DNA of 25,264 nucleotides from assembly GCA_036275935.1 (NCBI GenBank), contig DASUCS010000339.1, positions 1-25,264 on the forward strand. The letters run 5' to 3'. The position numbers and the translations under genes are program-made. This document shows, in pieces, positions 6,919-14,352 of the stretch (position 1 is its first letter; the number at the start of each line of letters is the position of its first letter). Under the pieces are notes generated by a model that saw only the letters and a list, made by a program, of their open reading frames with translations, searched no databases and was not told where the DNA came from. Source of the stretch: DASUCS01 sp036275935 (GTDB lineage: Bacteria; Actinomycetota; Acidimicrobiia; Acidimicrobiales; JACDCH01).

Positions 6919-8082
6919 TCAGAGGGTCTGCACAGACAGACACCCGAGAAACTGCTCGGCGCCAGTCCGCTCGGCATAGGCGCAGTAGTACACAGGTGGG
7001 TTGGCGACCACGCGAGGGAAGTCGACTTTGAACCCGGTGTCGACCGGCGCGTCCGGAAAGGCCTGTCGCACGTCTGGCCGAGGTTCGCTCGTCATTCCGT
7101 CCTGACTGAACATCACGCCGAACGCGTCACGTTCGACTCCACGGATCGTCACGCGGTACGGCGGGTCACCCGTTGGGTCCCACGCCCAACCTTCGGCAAA
7201 CGTGCCCCCAGGGTTGTCGCTCTCGGGATCGAAGTGCGGCACGAGCGCGTCGAAGGCGCCGTGCAGGTCGTCACTGCCAGGCGCCGAGGGGCCCGGAACG
7301 TCGCGGAGCACGCATCCCAACGAGGTGTTGGCGGTGCCGTACTCGCCCGTGTTCCCCGCGTCCACGCAATAGATGTGCAACCCCGGCAACGCGGGAACCA
7401 CTGCATCGAAGCCCGCGGCGTTCACGAGTCCGGGCAGGGCCGCGTGCACGTCGGGGCGATCGAGCGACGGCTCGACGTGCACAAGTGGCCGCCCATCCTG
7501 AAAGACGCGCACCGGCGTCGTGACGGCGTCAGGATCCGGATCGCCGGCCCATCCCTGCAGCCGAACGACGCCCGGCGAGGTCGACGCCGCATCGAGGAAG
7601 CCCTGCGGGTCGCCCAGGTTCGGCATTCCGAGTGCGGGGATCTGCTGACATCCGAGTGTCGTGTTCTGGGATCCGGCACCGGCGTTGATGGCGTACGCAC
7701 ACACCGTGTGCGGCTGCCCGTCGGACACGAGCACCTCCGCCGCCCAGCCGGAGTTCTCACCGGCGTACGGAACGACGGCAGCGACGTCGGGGCGGGGCAA
7801 CCCCGTGGGCACCTCGCTCGACGAGGACACCTGCGCGGTCGACGACTCCTGTCCGTCGACGTACAGGGCGACCCCGATCACTTGGCCCGGCGCATCGGGA
7901 TCGGCGGCCCACCCGTGAAGCTCCCACGGCACAGATGGATCGACGAACACGGACGGAAAGCGGACGCTGATCGAGTCGAATGCACCGACAGGGTCGCTGC
8001 TCTCCGCTCGAGCCGACCCCGACAGCCCACTCATCCCAGTGAGAATGACCGCCATCGCGGCCAGCAGTCGTTTGATGGTCAC
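6919..8082 (-). CDS. Secreted protein with three GW-x-DP / RPDV / Cys-pair repeats
   Basis: The 387-residue product starts with a Sec-type signal peptide (basic start, hydrophobic core, SGSARA-ES cleavage near residue 26). The mature part is three copies of a repeat found in actinobacterial surface proteins. Each copy has GW-x-x-DP (57-62, 177-182, 298-303), RPDV (97-100, 209-212, 335-338) and a disulfide-like Cys pair (128/145, 239/257, 367/381) inside a C-A-Y-A-x-N-x-G...LGC segment. In known proteins such repeats often accompany peptidoglycan amidases or other exported enzymes. Here no enzyme domain is present. The GTG at 8082 is chosen because it gives a normal signal peptide and has GGGAAGG upstream; a longer frame would start at 8133. 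No sortase motif is seen, so it is probably released or loosely bound. Confidence 0.75.
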   Translation of the reverse strand: MTIKRLLAAMAVILTGMSGLSGSARAESSDPVGAFDSISVRFPSVFVDPSVPWELHGWAADPDAPGQVIGVALYVDGQESSTAQVSSSSEVPTGLPRPDVAAVVPYAGENSGWAAEVLVSDGQPHTVCAYAINAGAGSQNTTLGCQQIPALGMPNLGDPQGFLDAASTSPGVVRLQGWAGDPDPDAVTTPVRVFQDGRPLVHVEPSLDRPDVHAALPGLVNAAGFDAVVPALPGLHIYCVDAGNTGEYGTANTSLGCVLRDVPGPSAPGSDDLHGAFDALVPHFDPESDNPGGTFAEGWAWDPTGDPPYRVTIRGVERDAFGVMFSQDGMTSEPRPDVRQAFPDAPVDTGFKVDFPRVVANPPVYYCAYAERTGAEQFLGCLSVQTL

Positions 8083-8171
8083 CGCTGCGCCACCTTCCCT
8101 CGGCCATCCGGACCTAGCCGCCACGTGACTCAACGCGCCACGCGCGGAAATCGTTGACGTGGGGTCGGTGA

Positions 8172-8198
8172 CTTCGCCACTGCCGCATCTGTGGCAAG
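8172..8198 (-). terminator. Imperfect hairpin after the rtcB-HAD operon
   Basis: The arms CTT-c-GCCAC and GTGGCAAG pair with one bulged base around a 10-base loop. The structure starts 4 bases past the HAD stop codon. There is no T-rich tract, so termination is a guess. The surrounding 120-base gap (8083-8202) shows no gene; it also holds a loose CACGT/CAACG inverted repeat. Confidence 0.25.
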
Positions 8199-8202
8199 CG
8201 GA

Positions 8203-9021
8203 CTAGTGACCTAGCAGGTCGAGGATGTCGGCCCAGCCACCGTCAGCAGCGCGACCGATGACGTGGTCGGCGAGCTGCTGCGCTCGGGGATGACCGTCCT
8301 GCGGGACGACGGCGATTGCCGCCTTCTCGAGCATCTCGACGTCGTTGGGACCGTCGCCCGCCACGAGTACGGCGTCTGCATCGAGGCCATGGGTCGCGCA
8401 GAACGACACGACGCCGTCCCACTTCGATTGCGATGTAGGCGCGGCAGTGAGGGCGAAGTTGCCGTAGTACCGATCGCGATCGAGGTGCGGTGTCGCAAGA
8501 CCAGCGAGGGCAGCATCCAACGCCGCCGCCGTGGTCTCCGGGATGCCGAGCACGCTGAACCCGAGCACTCGCTCGGATTGCACGACCCGAGCGAGGTCGT
8601 CGGTCCGGACATCAGCCCCGAACCCGGCGAGGTGGTCGGGATGACTCGACGGTGTGCTGCTCACCGCAACCGCGTACTCGTCGTGATCGACGTACACGCA
8701 AGGATCGATCCCCTGACTCTGGAAGACCTCGAGCACGATCGCCGCGTCCGGCGCGCTGAAACCGCCGTGATGGAAGCGGTCGCCGGTAGCCAGATCGAGC
8801 CCGAGCGCGCCGTTCAGCACCACGGCCGGCGGCGCGAAGCCGAAGTCGGCCAACGGACCCTTCGTCGATCCAACGCGCCGGCCGGTCGCGACGAGAAGCG
8901 GGATCCCTTCCTCGGTGAACCGGGCCACGGCCCGACGGGTTCGCTCCGGTAGATCGCTCGCGACGTCCCAGAGCGTCCCGTCGAGATCCGTGACCACGAG
9001 CTCGATGTCCACCGACGTCAC
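8203..9021 (-). CDS. HAD-superfamily Cof-type (IIB) phosphatase
   Basis: The 272-residue protein has all four HAD motifs. Motif I is TDLDGTLWD with nucleophile Asp12 and acid/base Asp14. Motif II is ATGRR (Thr46). Motif III is Lys200 in SQSKWDG. Motif IV is GDGPNDVEML (Asp223, Asp227). A large cap between motifs II and III, spanning roughly residues 80-195, places it in the Cof/IIB group, whose members dephosphorylate sugar phosphates, nucleotides or phospholipid precursors. The GTG start at 9021 overlaps the rtcB stop by four bases (GTGA), so its translation is coupled to rtcB. That suggests, but does not prove, a job connected with RNA ends or repair products. A longer in-frame reading to 9252 lies wholly inside rtcB and lacks family similarity. 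Confidence 0.85.
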   Translation of the reverse strand: MTSVDIELVVTDLDGTLWDVASDLPERTRRAVARFTEEGIPLLVATGRRVGSTKGPLADFGFAPPAVVLNGALGLDLATGDRFHHGGFSAPDAAIVLEVFQSQGIDPCVYVDHDEYAVAVSSTPSSHPDHLAGFGADVRTDDLARVVQSERVLGFSVLGIPETTAAALDAALAGLATPHLDRDRYYGNFALTAAPTSQSKWDGVVSFCATHGLDADAVLVAGDGPNDVEMLEKAAIAVVPQDGHPRAQQLADHVIGRAADGGWADILDLLGH

Positions 9022-10178
9022 GTGCCCTTGTAGTTGAGGAGCTGCTGCAGCGTGTGGTGGACCTCGACGAGGTCGGCCTGGTCGGCCATGACCTGGTCGA
9101 TGTCCTTGTAGGCGGCGGGGATCTCGTCGACCAGCGCGTCCGCTCGCTTCGAGAGCCACACCTTGCCCTTCATCTGCTCGGCGAGATCGGCGGACGTGTA
9201 CAGCTTCTTCGCCTTCGAGCGCGAGTGACGACGACCGGCGCCGTGACTGCACGACATCCAGCTCGCCTCGTTGCCCTTGCCCTCCACGATGTAGCTGCGC
9301 GTGCCCATCGAGCCGGGAATGACACCGAGGTCACCGACGTCAGCCTTGATCGCGCCCTTGCGCGTGATCCAGGTCTCGACACCGTTGTGCACCTCGCGCT
9401 GGGTGAAGTTGTGGTGGCAGTTCACGCGCCGGGTCTCGCGGCCGCAGCCGATGAACGCGAGAACCTCGCGCATCGCAGTGTCCATCATCTGATCGCGGTT
9501 GGCTCTGGCGTACTCCTGCGCCCAGAGCATGTCGCCGATGTACGCATCGAACTCCGGGGTGCCCTCCATGAAGTATGCGAGGTCCGGATCTTCGAGCCGC
9601 AGTTGCAGATCCTTCGCCAACCGCCGCGCCTTGGAGATGTGCTGTTGCGCGAGCTGGTTGCCGATGCCGCGCGAGCCCGAGTGCAGGACCACCCACAGCT
9701 GACCGCGCTCGTCCACGCAGAGCTCGAAGAAGTGGTTGCCCGCCCCGAGCGTGCCGAACTGCTTGGCCGCCTTGATCGATCTCTTCGCGTCCAACGCAGT
9801 CGAGGGCCGGTGCGCGGACAACCATCGGTCCGCGGTGCGGGCGACCTCGTCATGACCCTGGCCGACGCCGGCCGGAATCGCCCGCTCGATGCGGCCCAGG
9901 AGCGGCTCGAGGTCGTCGGGCAGCTGTGAGTCGGTGAGATCGAGCTCGGCTGCGATCATGCCGCAACCGATGTCGACACCGACGGCCGACGGAATGATCG
10001 CGTTCTTCGTCGGGATCACCGAACCCACCGTCGCCCCGATTCCGACGTGCGCGTCCGGCATGAGAGCGACATGGCCTCGCACGATCGGGAGCCGAGCGGT
10101 CTTCTCGGCCTGACGGATCGTCTCGGGATCGATGTCGCTCGCCCACGAGATGAGCTTGTCGTTGATGCGGTTGGGCAT
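9018..10178 (-). CDS. rtcB: RNA-splicing ligase RtcB
   Basis: This 386-residue protein is RtcB, the GTP- and Mn-dependent ligase that joins RNA 3'-phosphate or 2',3'-cyclic phosphate ends to 5'-OH ends. Visible signature blocks are PDAHVGIGATVGSVIP (41-56), GVDIGCGM (67-74, metal ligands Asp69 and Cys72), GTLGAGNHFFE (142-152, ligand His149), HSGSRGIGN (166-174), CHHNF (254-258) and SMGTRSYIV (290-298). The guanylylated His is His312 in SCSHGAGRRHSRSKAKK. The length fits the E. coli-type enzyme of about 400 residues. The ATG at 10178 has a strong Shine-Dalgarno (GGAGG, about seven bases upstream) and a recognisable promoter. No archease, rtcA, rtcR or prfH gene is present; instead the gene is coupled to a HAD phosphatase. 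Confidence 0.95.
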   Translation of the reverse strand: MPNRINDKLISWASDIDPETIRQAEKTARLPIVRGHVALMPDAHVGIGATVGSVIPTKNAIIPSAVGVDIGCGMIAAELDLTDSQLPDDLEPLLGRIERAIPAGVGQGHDEVARTADRWLSAHRPSTALDAKRSIKAAKQFGTLGAGNHFFELCVDERGQLWVVLHSGSRGIGNQLAQQHISKARRLAKDLQLRLEDPDLAYFMEGTPEFDAYIGDMLWAQEYARANRDQMMDTAMREVLAFIGCGRETRRVNCHHNFTQREVHNGVETWITRKGAIKADVGDLGVIPGSMGTRSYIVEGKGNEASWMSCSHGAGRRHSRSKAKKLYTSADLAEQMKGKVWLSKRADALVDEIPAAYKDIDQVMADQADLVEVHHTLQQLLNYKGT

Positions 10179-10202
10179 GTCACCCCCTCCTGGAGTCGAT
10201 TG

Positions 10203-10241
10203 GGTTGACGATGATTCGTCGTTCACCAAGGCCCGTCAACC
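10203..10241. repeat. Inverted repeat GGTTGACG / CGTCAACC around the rtcB promoter
   Basis: Perfect 8-base arms lie at 10203-10210 and 10234-10241, with 23 bases between them and 31 bases (about three helical turns) between arm centres. One arm contains the predicted -35 box of rtcB and the other lies just past its -10 box. This spacing would suit a dimeric or looping regulator, but it could also be chance. Confidence 0.4.
10211..10239 (-). promoter_or_regulatory. rtcB promoter (TTGACG-N17-AATCAT)
   Basis: On the minus strand a -35 TTGACG (10234-10239) and a -10 AATCAT (10211-10216) are separated by 17 bases, close to the housekeeping sigma consensus. Transcription would start near 10204, leaving about 26 bases of leader that contain the GGAGG ribosome-binding site of rtcB. 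Confidence 0.6.
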
Positions 10242-10288
10242 GATATTGCGCGTCGCTCATCATCGAACAGCGTGATTTGCTTGCACCG

Positions 10289-11197
10289 ATGCGCACGTCA
10301 TCCGACCGGCTCGTCGACGATGCCCTGCGCGCTCGCCTCGTCACCCGGTACGGCGAGGACGTGCACGTCTGGTTGGACGAGCTTCCCGCGGTGCTCACCG
10401 AGCTCGCGGAGCGCTGGGACCTCGAACCCGTGGAAGTGATCCCTCGCGGAACGATGTCCGCCGTCATCCGTTGCCTCGACGGAGAAGGTCACGCCGCGGT
10501 GATGAAGGTGTGCCCCAACCATGAACGCCTCGCACAGGAAGCTGAGGCGCTCGAACGATGGTCGACCACGCACGTCGTACGCGTCCGCGCCGCCGACACT
10601 GCGATCGGCGCACTACTCCTCGAGGAGATCCTTCCGGGAAGGACGCTGGCGGAGTTCGAGCTCTACCCCAGCGAGGCGATCGCCGAGCTGCTTCACGAGA
10701 TCCACACGTCGGGAACACCAGACCCCGCCTACCCGTCGGCGGGCGACCGAGTCTCGAACCTGTACGCGGCGCTCGATCGTCACCGCCGGCTGCATCCCGA
10801 GCTGATCGATGTGATCTCGCCGGCCCTGCTCGAGCGCGGTCGTCGACTCGCGCGCCGCCTCGCGAACGACGTGTCGGCGAACGTGCTGCTCCACGGCGAC
10901 CTGACACCGGTGAACGTGCTCGACGGCGGCAACGGACACCTGATCGCGATCGACCCCGCGCCATGTCGAGGCGACCCGACGTTCGACGCGGTCGATCTGC
11001 TGTTCTGGAAGGCGGAGAGCGTGACCACCATCCGCGAGCGGGCAGAGACGTTGGCCACGGCGATGGATGCCGACGCGGACCGTCTGTTCGAGTGGTGCAT
11101 CGCGTTCGCGTGCACGATCGCATCGGAGCTGTCCGAGCGGGTGAACGGCTTCGACCGGCGTTTCGAGACCGCGATCGCGCTCGCGTCGATGGCCTGA
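10289..11197 (+). CDS. APH(6)/hydroxyurea-type phosphotransferase (streptomycin 6-kinase-like)
   Basis: The 302-residue protein has the layout of the aminoglycoside/hydroxyurea phosphotransferase family: WLDELPAVLTELAERWDL (28-45), a G-T-M-S-A-V-I nucleotide loop (54-60), an ATP-binding Lys73, the catalytic LLHGDLTPVNVL block (200-211, HGD at 202-204) and IDPAPCRGDP (221-230) with the metal-binding Asp222. The fold moves the gamma phosphate of ATP to a hydroxyl on its substrate. Family members include streptomycin 6-kinases, but chromosomal homologues in actinobacteria often have unknown substrates, so resistance is not claimed. The ATG at 10289 is chosen because the family N-terminus begins there; an in-frame start at 10205 would run through the rtcB promoter. 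No Shine-Dalgarno is seen. Confidence 0.8.
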   Translation: MRTSSDRLVDDALRARLVTRYGEDVHVWLDELPAVLTELAERWDLEPVEVIPRGTMSAVIRCLDGEGHAAVMKVCPNHERLAQEAEALERWSTTHVVRVRAADTAIGALLLEEILPGRTLAEFELYPSEAIAELLHEIHTSGTPDPAYPSAGDRVSNLYAALDRHRRLHPELIDVISPALLERGRRLARRLANDVSANVLLHGDLTPVNVLDGGNGHLIAIDPAPCRGDPTFDAVDLLFWKAESVTTIRERAETLATAMDADADRLFEWCIAFACTIASELSERVNGFDRRFETAIALASMA

Positions 11198-11332
11198 CGG
11201 AGCGGTCGGCCGATCAGCCTGCTGCACCGCGGTCGACGGCGATCAGCACGATGTTGTCCGACGCGGTCGCCGAGTGACGTACGAGCCGGGACCCAACGCC
11301 CATGCGGGACGGAGCTGACCCGGTCCACGGTC

Positions 11333-11362
11333 TTGCCGTCGAGCGGTCCTTCAGCGAATATC
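11333..11362 (+). promoter_or_regulatory. Candidate arsR promoter (TTGCCG-N18-AATATC)
   Basis: TTGCCG at 11333-11338 and AATATC at 11357-11362 are separated by 18 bases. A start about seven bases after the -10 would fall on the arsR ATG, making the transcript leaderless. Both hexamers are imperfect, so the call rests mainly on the overlap with the operator. Confidence 0.35.
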
Positions 11363-11381
11363 TGAACATGCCTTCAGATAT
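11358..11381. promoter_or_regulatory. ArsR/SmtB-type operator (ATATCTGAA-N6-TTCAGATAT)
   Basis: A perfect 9-base inverted repeat with a 6-base spacer has the form of metal-sensing SmtB/CzrA operators (core TGAA-N6-TTCA flanked by A/T-rich ends). It is one of the most A/T-rich spots in the area. The spacer contains the arsR ATG (11368-11370), so a bound repressor would cover the -10 region, transcription start and start codon together. Confidence 0.75.
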
Positions 11382-11748
11382 CGGGACGTCGATCGACGCG
11401 TGCGACACCCGGGTCGTGGACGGCGAGCGGGTCGAGTCCGTGCGAGAGGCACTGCCCCCTGCGGAGCTGCTCGACGAGCTGGCGGACGGCGTCTTCGCGT
11501 TGCTGGCCGATCCGAATCGCCTTCGACTGCTGGTGAGCCTGCTCGAGGGCGGCGAGCTGTGCGTGTGTGATCTCGCGGCTGCAACAGGGATGGGCGAGTC
11601 CGCGACGTCGCACGCGCTGCGCCTGCTGCGCGCCCATCGAGTGGTCAAGGTCCGCCGCGCCGGCCGGATGGCCTACTACTCACTGTGCGATGGACACGTC
11701 CGCATGATGTTGGACGTCGCGCTCGAGCACGCCCGCCACAGCGGCTGA
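11368..11748 (+). CDS. ArsR/SmtB-family zinc-type metal-sensing repressor (CzrA-like)
   Basis: This 126-residue winged-helix repressor has the core ALLADPNRLRLLVSLLEGGE, the metal-box ELCVCDLA on helix 3, and the DNA-recognition helix ESATSHALRLLRAHRVV. Its last helix carries D-G-H, then H, then H spaced exactly D-x-H-x10-H-x2-H, the alpha-5 zinc site of CzrA. The ELCVC cysteines could form a second, cadmium/lead-type site. The apo-protein would bind the operator at 11358-11381 and release it on zinc or a related metal. It lies 2 bases before a CDF exporter gene, which it presumably controls together with itself. The ATG at 11368 lies in the operator; an in-frame ATG at 11302 is the alternative and would put the operator inside the coding region. 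Confidence 0.85.
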   Translation: MPSDIGTSIDACDTRVVDGERVESVREALPPAELLDELADGVFALLADPNRLRLLVSLLEGGELCVCDLAAATGMGESATSHALRLLRAHRVVKVRRAGRMAYYSLCDGHVRMMLDVALEHARHSG

Positions 11749-11750
11749 CC

Positions 11751-12692
11751 ATGACCGCGCACCACCATCATGACCACGGCGCCCATGTGACGGTCGCACG
11801 CCACACGCAGCGACGCGCCTTGTGGATCTCGCTGGGAGCGAATGCCGGATTCCTCGTCGCCGAGGTGATCGGCGGCTTGGCGTTCCATTCACTCGCGTTG
11901 CTGGCCGACGCCGCACACATGTTGTCGGACGTCGTCGGGCTCGGCATCGCGTTGATCGCGCAACAGCTGATGGACCGACGCGCCACGGCGCGCCACTCCT
12001 ACGGGTTGCAGCGGGCGGAGGTCCTCGGCGCGCAAGCCAACGGGATCACGCTTCTCGTTGTGGCCGGTTGGGTGATCTTCGAAGCGATTCAGCGCCTGGG
12101 CGAACCCGCCGACGTCTCCGGGCGTGGGTTGTTGCTCGTCGCGATGCTGGGCCTGCTCGTGAACATCGGGAGCGCGGTCCTGCTGGCGCGCTCTGCGGGA
12201 CAGAGCCTCAACATGCGCGGGGCGTTCATCCACATGAGCGTCGATGCTGCGGGGTCGGTCGCGGCGGTCATCGCCGGCGTCGCGGTGATCGCGTGGGATG
12301 CCAACTGGGTCGATCCAGCAGCGTCGATCGTGATCGCGGTGCTGGTGTTGTGGTCGGCGTGGGGATTGCTGCGCGACACCGCGCAAGTGCTGCTCGAGGG
12401 CACACCACGCGGAATGGATCCTGCCGATGTCGAGGCGGCCCTCGCGACCGATGGCGCGGTCGAGGCCGTGCATCACCTGCATCTGTGGAACCTGGCGTCG
12501 GATGTCCCCGCGATGTCGGCGCACATCGTGTTGCGCGGCGACGACGTCACGCTGCACGAGGCGCAAGCCAGCGGCGATCGTCTCAAGGCGTTGCTCGACG
12601 ACCGCTTCGGGATCGCGCACGCCACGCTCGAACTGGAATGCCATCCCTGCGAACCCGACGCGATCGAGACCGAACCTGCACATGGCCACTGA
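11751..12692 (+). CDS. czcD: Cation diffusion facilitator (CzcD/ZitB-type zinc exporter)
   Basis: The 313-residue membrane protein is a CDF exporter. A His-rich N-terminus (HHHHDHGAH, residues 4-12) is followed by six predicted membrane helices. The transport site has HxxxD in helix 2 (His56, Asp60 in AAHMLSD) and HxxxD in helix 5 (His161, Asp165 in FIHMSVD), the two-His/two-Asp set linked to Zn and Cd selectivity. A cytoplasmic C-terminal ferredoxin-like domain contains HHLHLWNL (around residues 242-249) and ends with CHPCEPD. It would export metal in exchange for protons at the inner membrane. It starts 2 bases after arsR and overlaps the DUF305 gene by 11 bases, so the three form a metal-responsive operon. 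Confidence 0.9.
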   Translation: MTAHHHHDHGAHVTVARHTQRRALWISLGANAGFLVAEVIGGLAFHSLALLADAAHMLSDVVGLGIALIAQQLMDRRATARHSYGLQRAEVLGAQANGITLLVVAGWVIFEAIQRLGEPADVSGRGLLLVAMLGLLVNIGSAVLLARSAGQSLNMRGAFIHMSVDAAGSVAAVIAGVAVIAWDANWVDPAASIVIAVLVLWSAWGLLRDTAQVLLEGTPRGMDPADVEAALATDGAVEAVHHLHLWNLASDVPAMSAHIVLRGDDVTLHEAQASGDRLKALLDDRFGIAHATLELECHPCEPDAIETEPAHGH

Positions 12693-13407
12693 TCCCACGA
12701 CGATGGCAGCCGACGCCGACCACCCCGACCACGACGACGAGCTCGAGCTGCCGTATTGGGGCCTGTCGTGGCCCAAGGTCATCACGCTGGTGATCGCGTT
12801 CGCGTTTCTCGGCGGCGCGATCGGCCATTGGATCGGTCATGCCGGCCCGCCAGGTGAGGACTCGGTCGACACCGGGTTCTACAAGGACATGATCCATCAC
12901 CACGATCAAGCGGTCTCGATGGCACTGCACGAGCAGGCGAACGGTGCCGACCCTGTGGTTGTCGGGTTCGCCACAGAGATCCTTCGCCGTCAGTCGTACG
13001 AGATCGGGGTCATGAGCACGAAGCTCGACGAGTGGGGCTACGGCACCAGCCCGAACGACACCGCCATGAGGTGGATGGACATGCCCGTGCCGCTCGAGCA
13101 GATGCCCGGCCTGGCCACGGCCGATCAGATGGCCCAGCTGAAGAACGCGAGAGGGGCCGACGCCGACGCGTTGTTCCTGCAACTGATGAGCGAGCACCAC
13201 CGCGGTGGCGTCCACATGGCCGACTACGCGTACCGGCACGCCACGAACCAGAGCACGCGTGACCTCGCGCAGCGAATGGCCTACGTACAGGCCACCGAGG
13301 TCAACGAGTTTCGTGAGCTCGCCCAACGCACGAGCCTCGGCGTGACGATCGAACCGCAAGCGGTCACCGTCCCGGACCCCAGCGCCGGCCAGCAGAACAC
13401 CGACTGA
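12682..13407 (+). CDS. DUF305 membrane-anchored protein, metal operon member
   Basis: This 241-residue protein has an acidic, His-containing N-terminus, one membrane segment (about residues 32-52, VITLVIAFAFLGGAIGHWIG) and a DUF305 domain. DUF305 is a four-helix ferritin-like domain with duplicated His motifs, seen here as MIHHHDQAVSMA (70-81) and SEHHRGGVHMA (170-180). DUF305 proteins occur widely beside copper and other metal-resistance genes and are thought to bind metal outside the membrane. The function is not firmly known. The gene starts inside the end of the CDF gene (11-base overlap), so it is most likely induced by the same metal through ArsR. The product may scavenge or buffer exported metal in the cell wall space. 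Confidence 0.85.
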   Translation: MATDPTTMAADADHPDHDDELELPYWGLSWPKVITLVIAFAFLGGAIGHWIGHAGPPGEDSVDTGFYKDMIHHHDQAVSMALHEQANGADPVVVGFATEILRRQSYEIGVMSTKLDEWGYGTSPNDTAMRWMDMPVPLEQMPGLATADQMAQLKNARGADADALFLQLMSEHHRGGVHMADYAYRHATNQSTRDLAQRMAYVQATEVNEFRELAQRTSLGVTIEPQAVTVPDPSAGQQNTD

Positions 13408-13418
13408 ACTGCACAGTT

Positions 13419-13433
13419 GCGATCCTTGATCGC
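13419..13433 (+). terminator. Hairpin after the metal operon (GCGATC-CTT-GATCGC)
   Basis: A perfect 6-base stem with a 3-base loop begins 12 bases after the DUF305 stop. Two flanking wobble pairs could extend it, and a small AACT/AGTT hairpin sits just before it. No T tract follows, so it is at best a weak actinobacterial-type terminator. Confidence 0.4.
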
Positions 13434-13475
13434 GGCGCGTCTACCAGCCTCGGTCGTCGGGCACGCGGGAACTTC

Positions 13476-14339
13476 ATGACACGAAACATCGTTGGAAGCG
13501 ACGCGGTTCCGATGCGAACCCCCGATTTCGAGTCATGGCTCGCAGACGTACCCCGTCACTTCGCCAAGGACGGCGACATCGTCATGAGCCACATCCTGGC
13601 GGTGCTGTCCGGCGTCTTCCCCGACGGTGAGGACTACTTCGTGCGGTCCGTCGCCGCGGTACGCGATCAGATCACCGATCCGCAGCTGCGAGAGGACGTC
13701 GAGGGCTTCATCGGCCAGGAAGAGATGCACGGCCGCGAGCACCGAGCGCTGAACGACAAGCTCGCCGAGCTCGGCTATCCGTCGAAGGCGATCGGCGCGT
13801 ACGTGCGGTGGCTGTTCCGCACGAGGGAGCGCATGGCGATCGTGCGGATGCATCTCGGCTTCACTGCCGCGTTGGAGCACTACACGGCGACGTTGGCGGA
13901 GACCTTGCTCACCGATGAGGATGCCCGCGCCGAGATCGGCCACGAGGGCGTCCGCTCGCTCTTGCTGTGGCACGCGCTCGAGGAGTCCGAGCACAAGGCG
14001 GTGGCGTTCGACGTGTTCCGCAGCGTCGGCGGCAGCGAACGAATGCGAATGGTCACGATGTGGCTCACGCATCTGACGTTCGTGCTCGAAACGTCCATCT
14101 GGACGGCGATCTCGCTGTCGCAGGATCCGACCGCGCGCCGGCATCCGCTACGAGTGGCCAAGAGCGTGTGGCGCCTTCGCCGTTCGCCGTTCACGAAACC
14201 GAGAGCGGTGCGCCAGTTGTTGCAGTACACGCACCGCGGCTTCCATCCGAACGACCGAGACACGTCCGAGCTCATCGCGACGTGGCGAGCGAAGCTCTTC
14301 GGCTCGGATGGTGACCTCGTGGAGCTGCTCGCGAGCTGA
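13476..14339 (+). CDS. Predicted metal-dependent hydrolase (COG3687/PF10118), ferritin-like
   Basis: The 287-residue protein matches the family annotated as predicted metal-dependent hydrolase. It is helical and has two carboxylate/His clusters typical of diiron ferritin-like enzymes: FIGQEEMHGREH (78-89, with Glu82, Glu83, His85, His89) and WHALEESEHK (about 165-174). A third Glu/His pair, ALEHYTATLAE (near residue 131), completes a likely di-metal site. The family is often found near fatty-acid or steroid genes and may be an oxidoreductase rather than a hydrolase. The reaction is unknown. The ATG at 13476 gives the usual N-terminus (an ATG at 13512 would also be possible). It is separated from the metal operon by 68 bases and ends 13 bases before a convergent methyltransferase gene. 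Confidence 0.8.
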   Translation: MTRNIVGSDAVPMRTPDFESWLADVPRHFAKDGDIVMSHILAVLSGVFPDGEDYFVRSVAAVRDQITDPQLREDVEGFIGQEEMHGREHRALNDKLAELGYPSKAIGAYVRWLFRTRERMAIVRMHLGFTAALEHYTATLAETLLTDEDARAEIGHEGVRSLLLWHALEESEHKAVAFDVFRSVGGSERMRMVTMWLTHLTFVLETSIWTAISLSQDPTARRHPLRVAKSVWRLRRSPFTKPRAVRQLLQYTHRGFHPNDRDTSELIATWRAKLFGSDGDLVELLAS

Positions 14340-14352
14340 CGACTGGAGACGG

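Noticed and set aside
6847..8157. A 436-codon open frame opposite the secreted repeat protein
   Set aside because: The opposite strand encodes a signal peptide and three clear repeats. This frame is Arg/His-rich with no motif.
9022..9252. A 77-residue N-terminal extension of the HAD protein
   Set aside because: It lies wholly inside rtcB, is low-complexity, and HAD motif I sits properly near the GTG at 9021.
10289..11197. Calling the APH(6)-like gene an antibiotic-resistance determinant
   Set aside because: Only the kinase family is visible. There is no mobile context, and chromosomal homologues often have unknown substrates.
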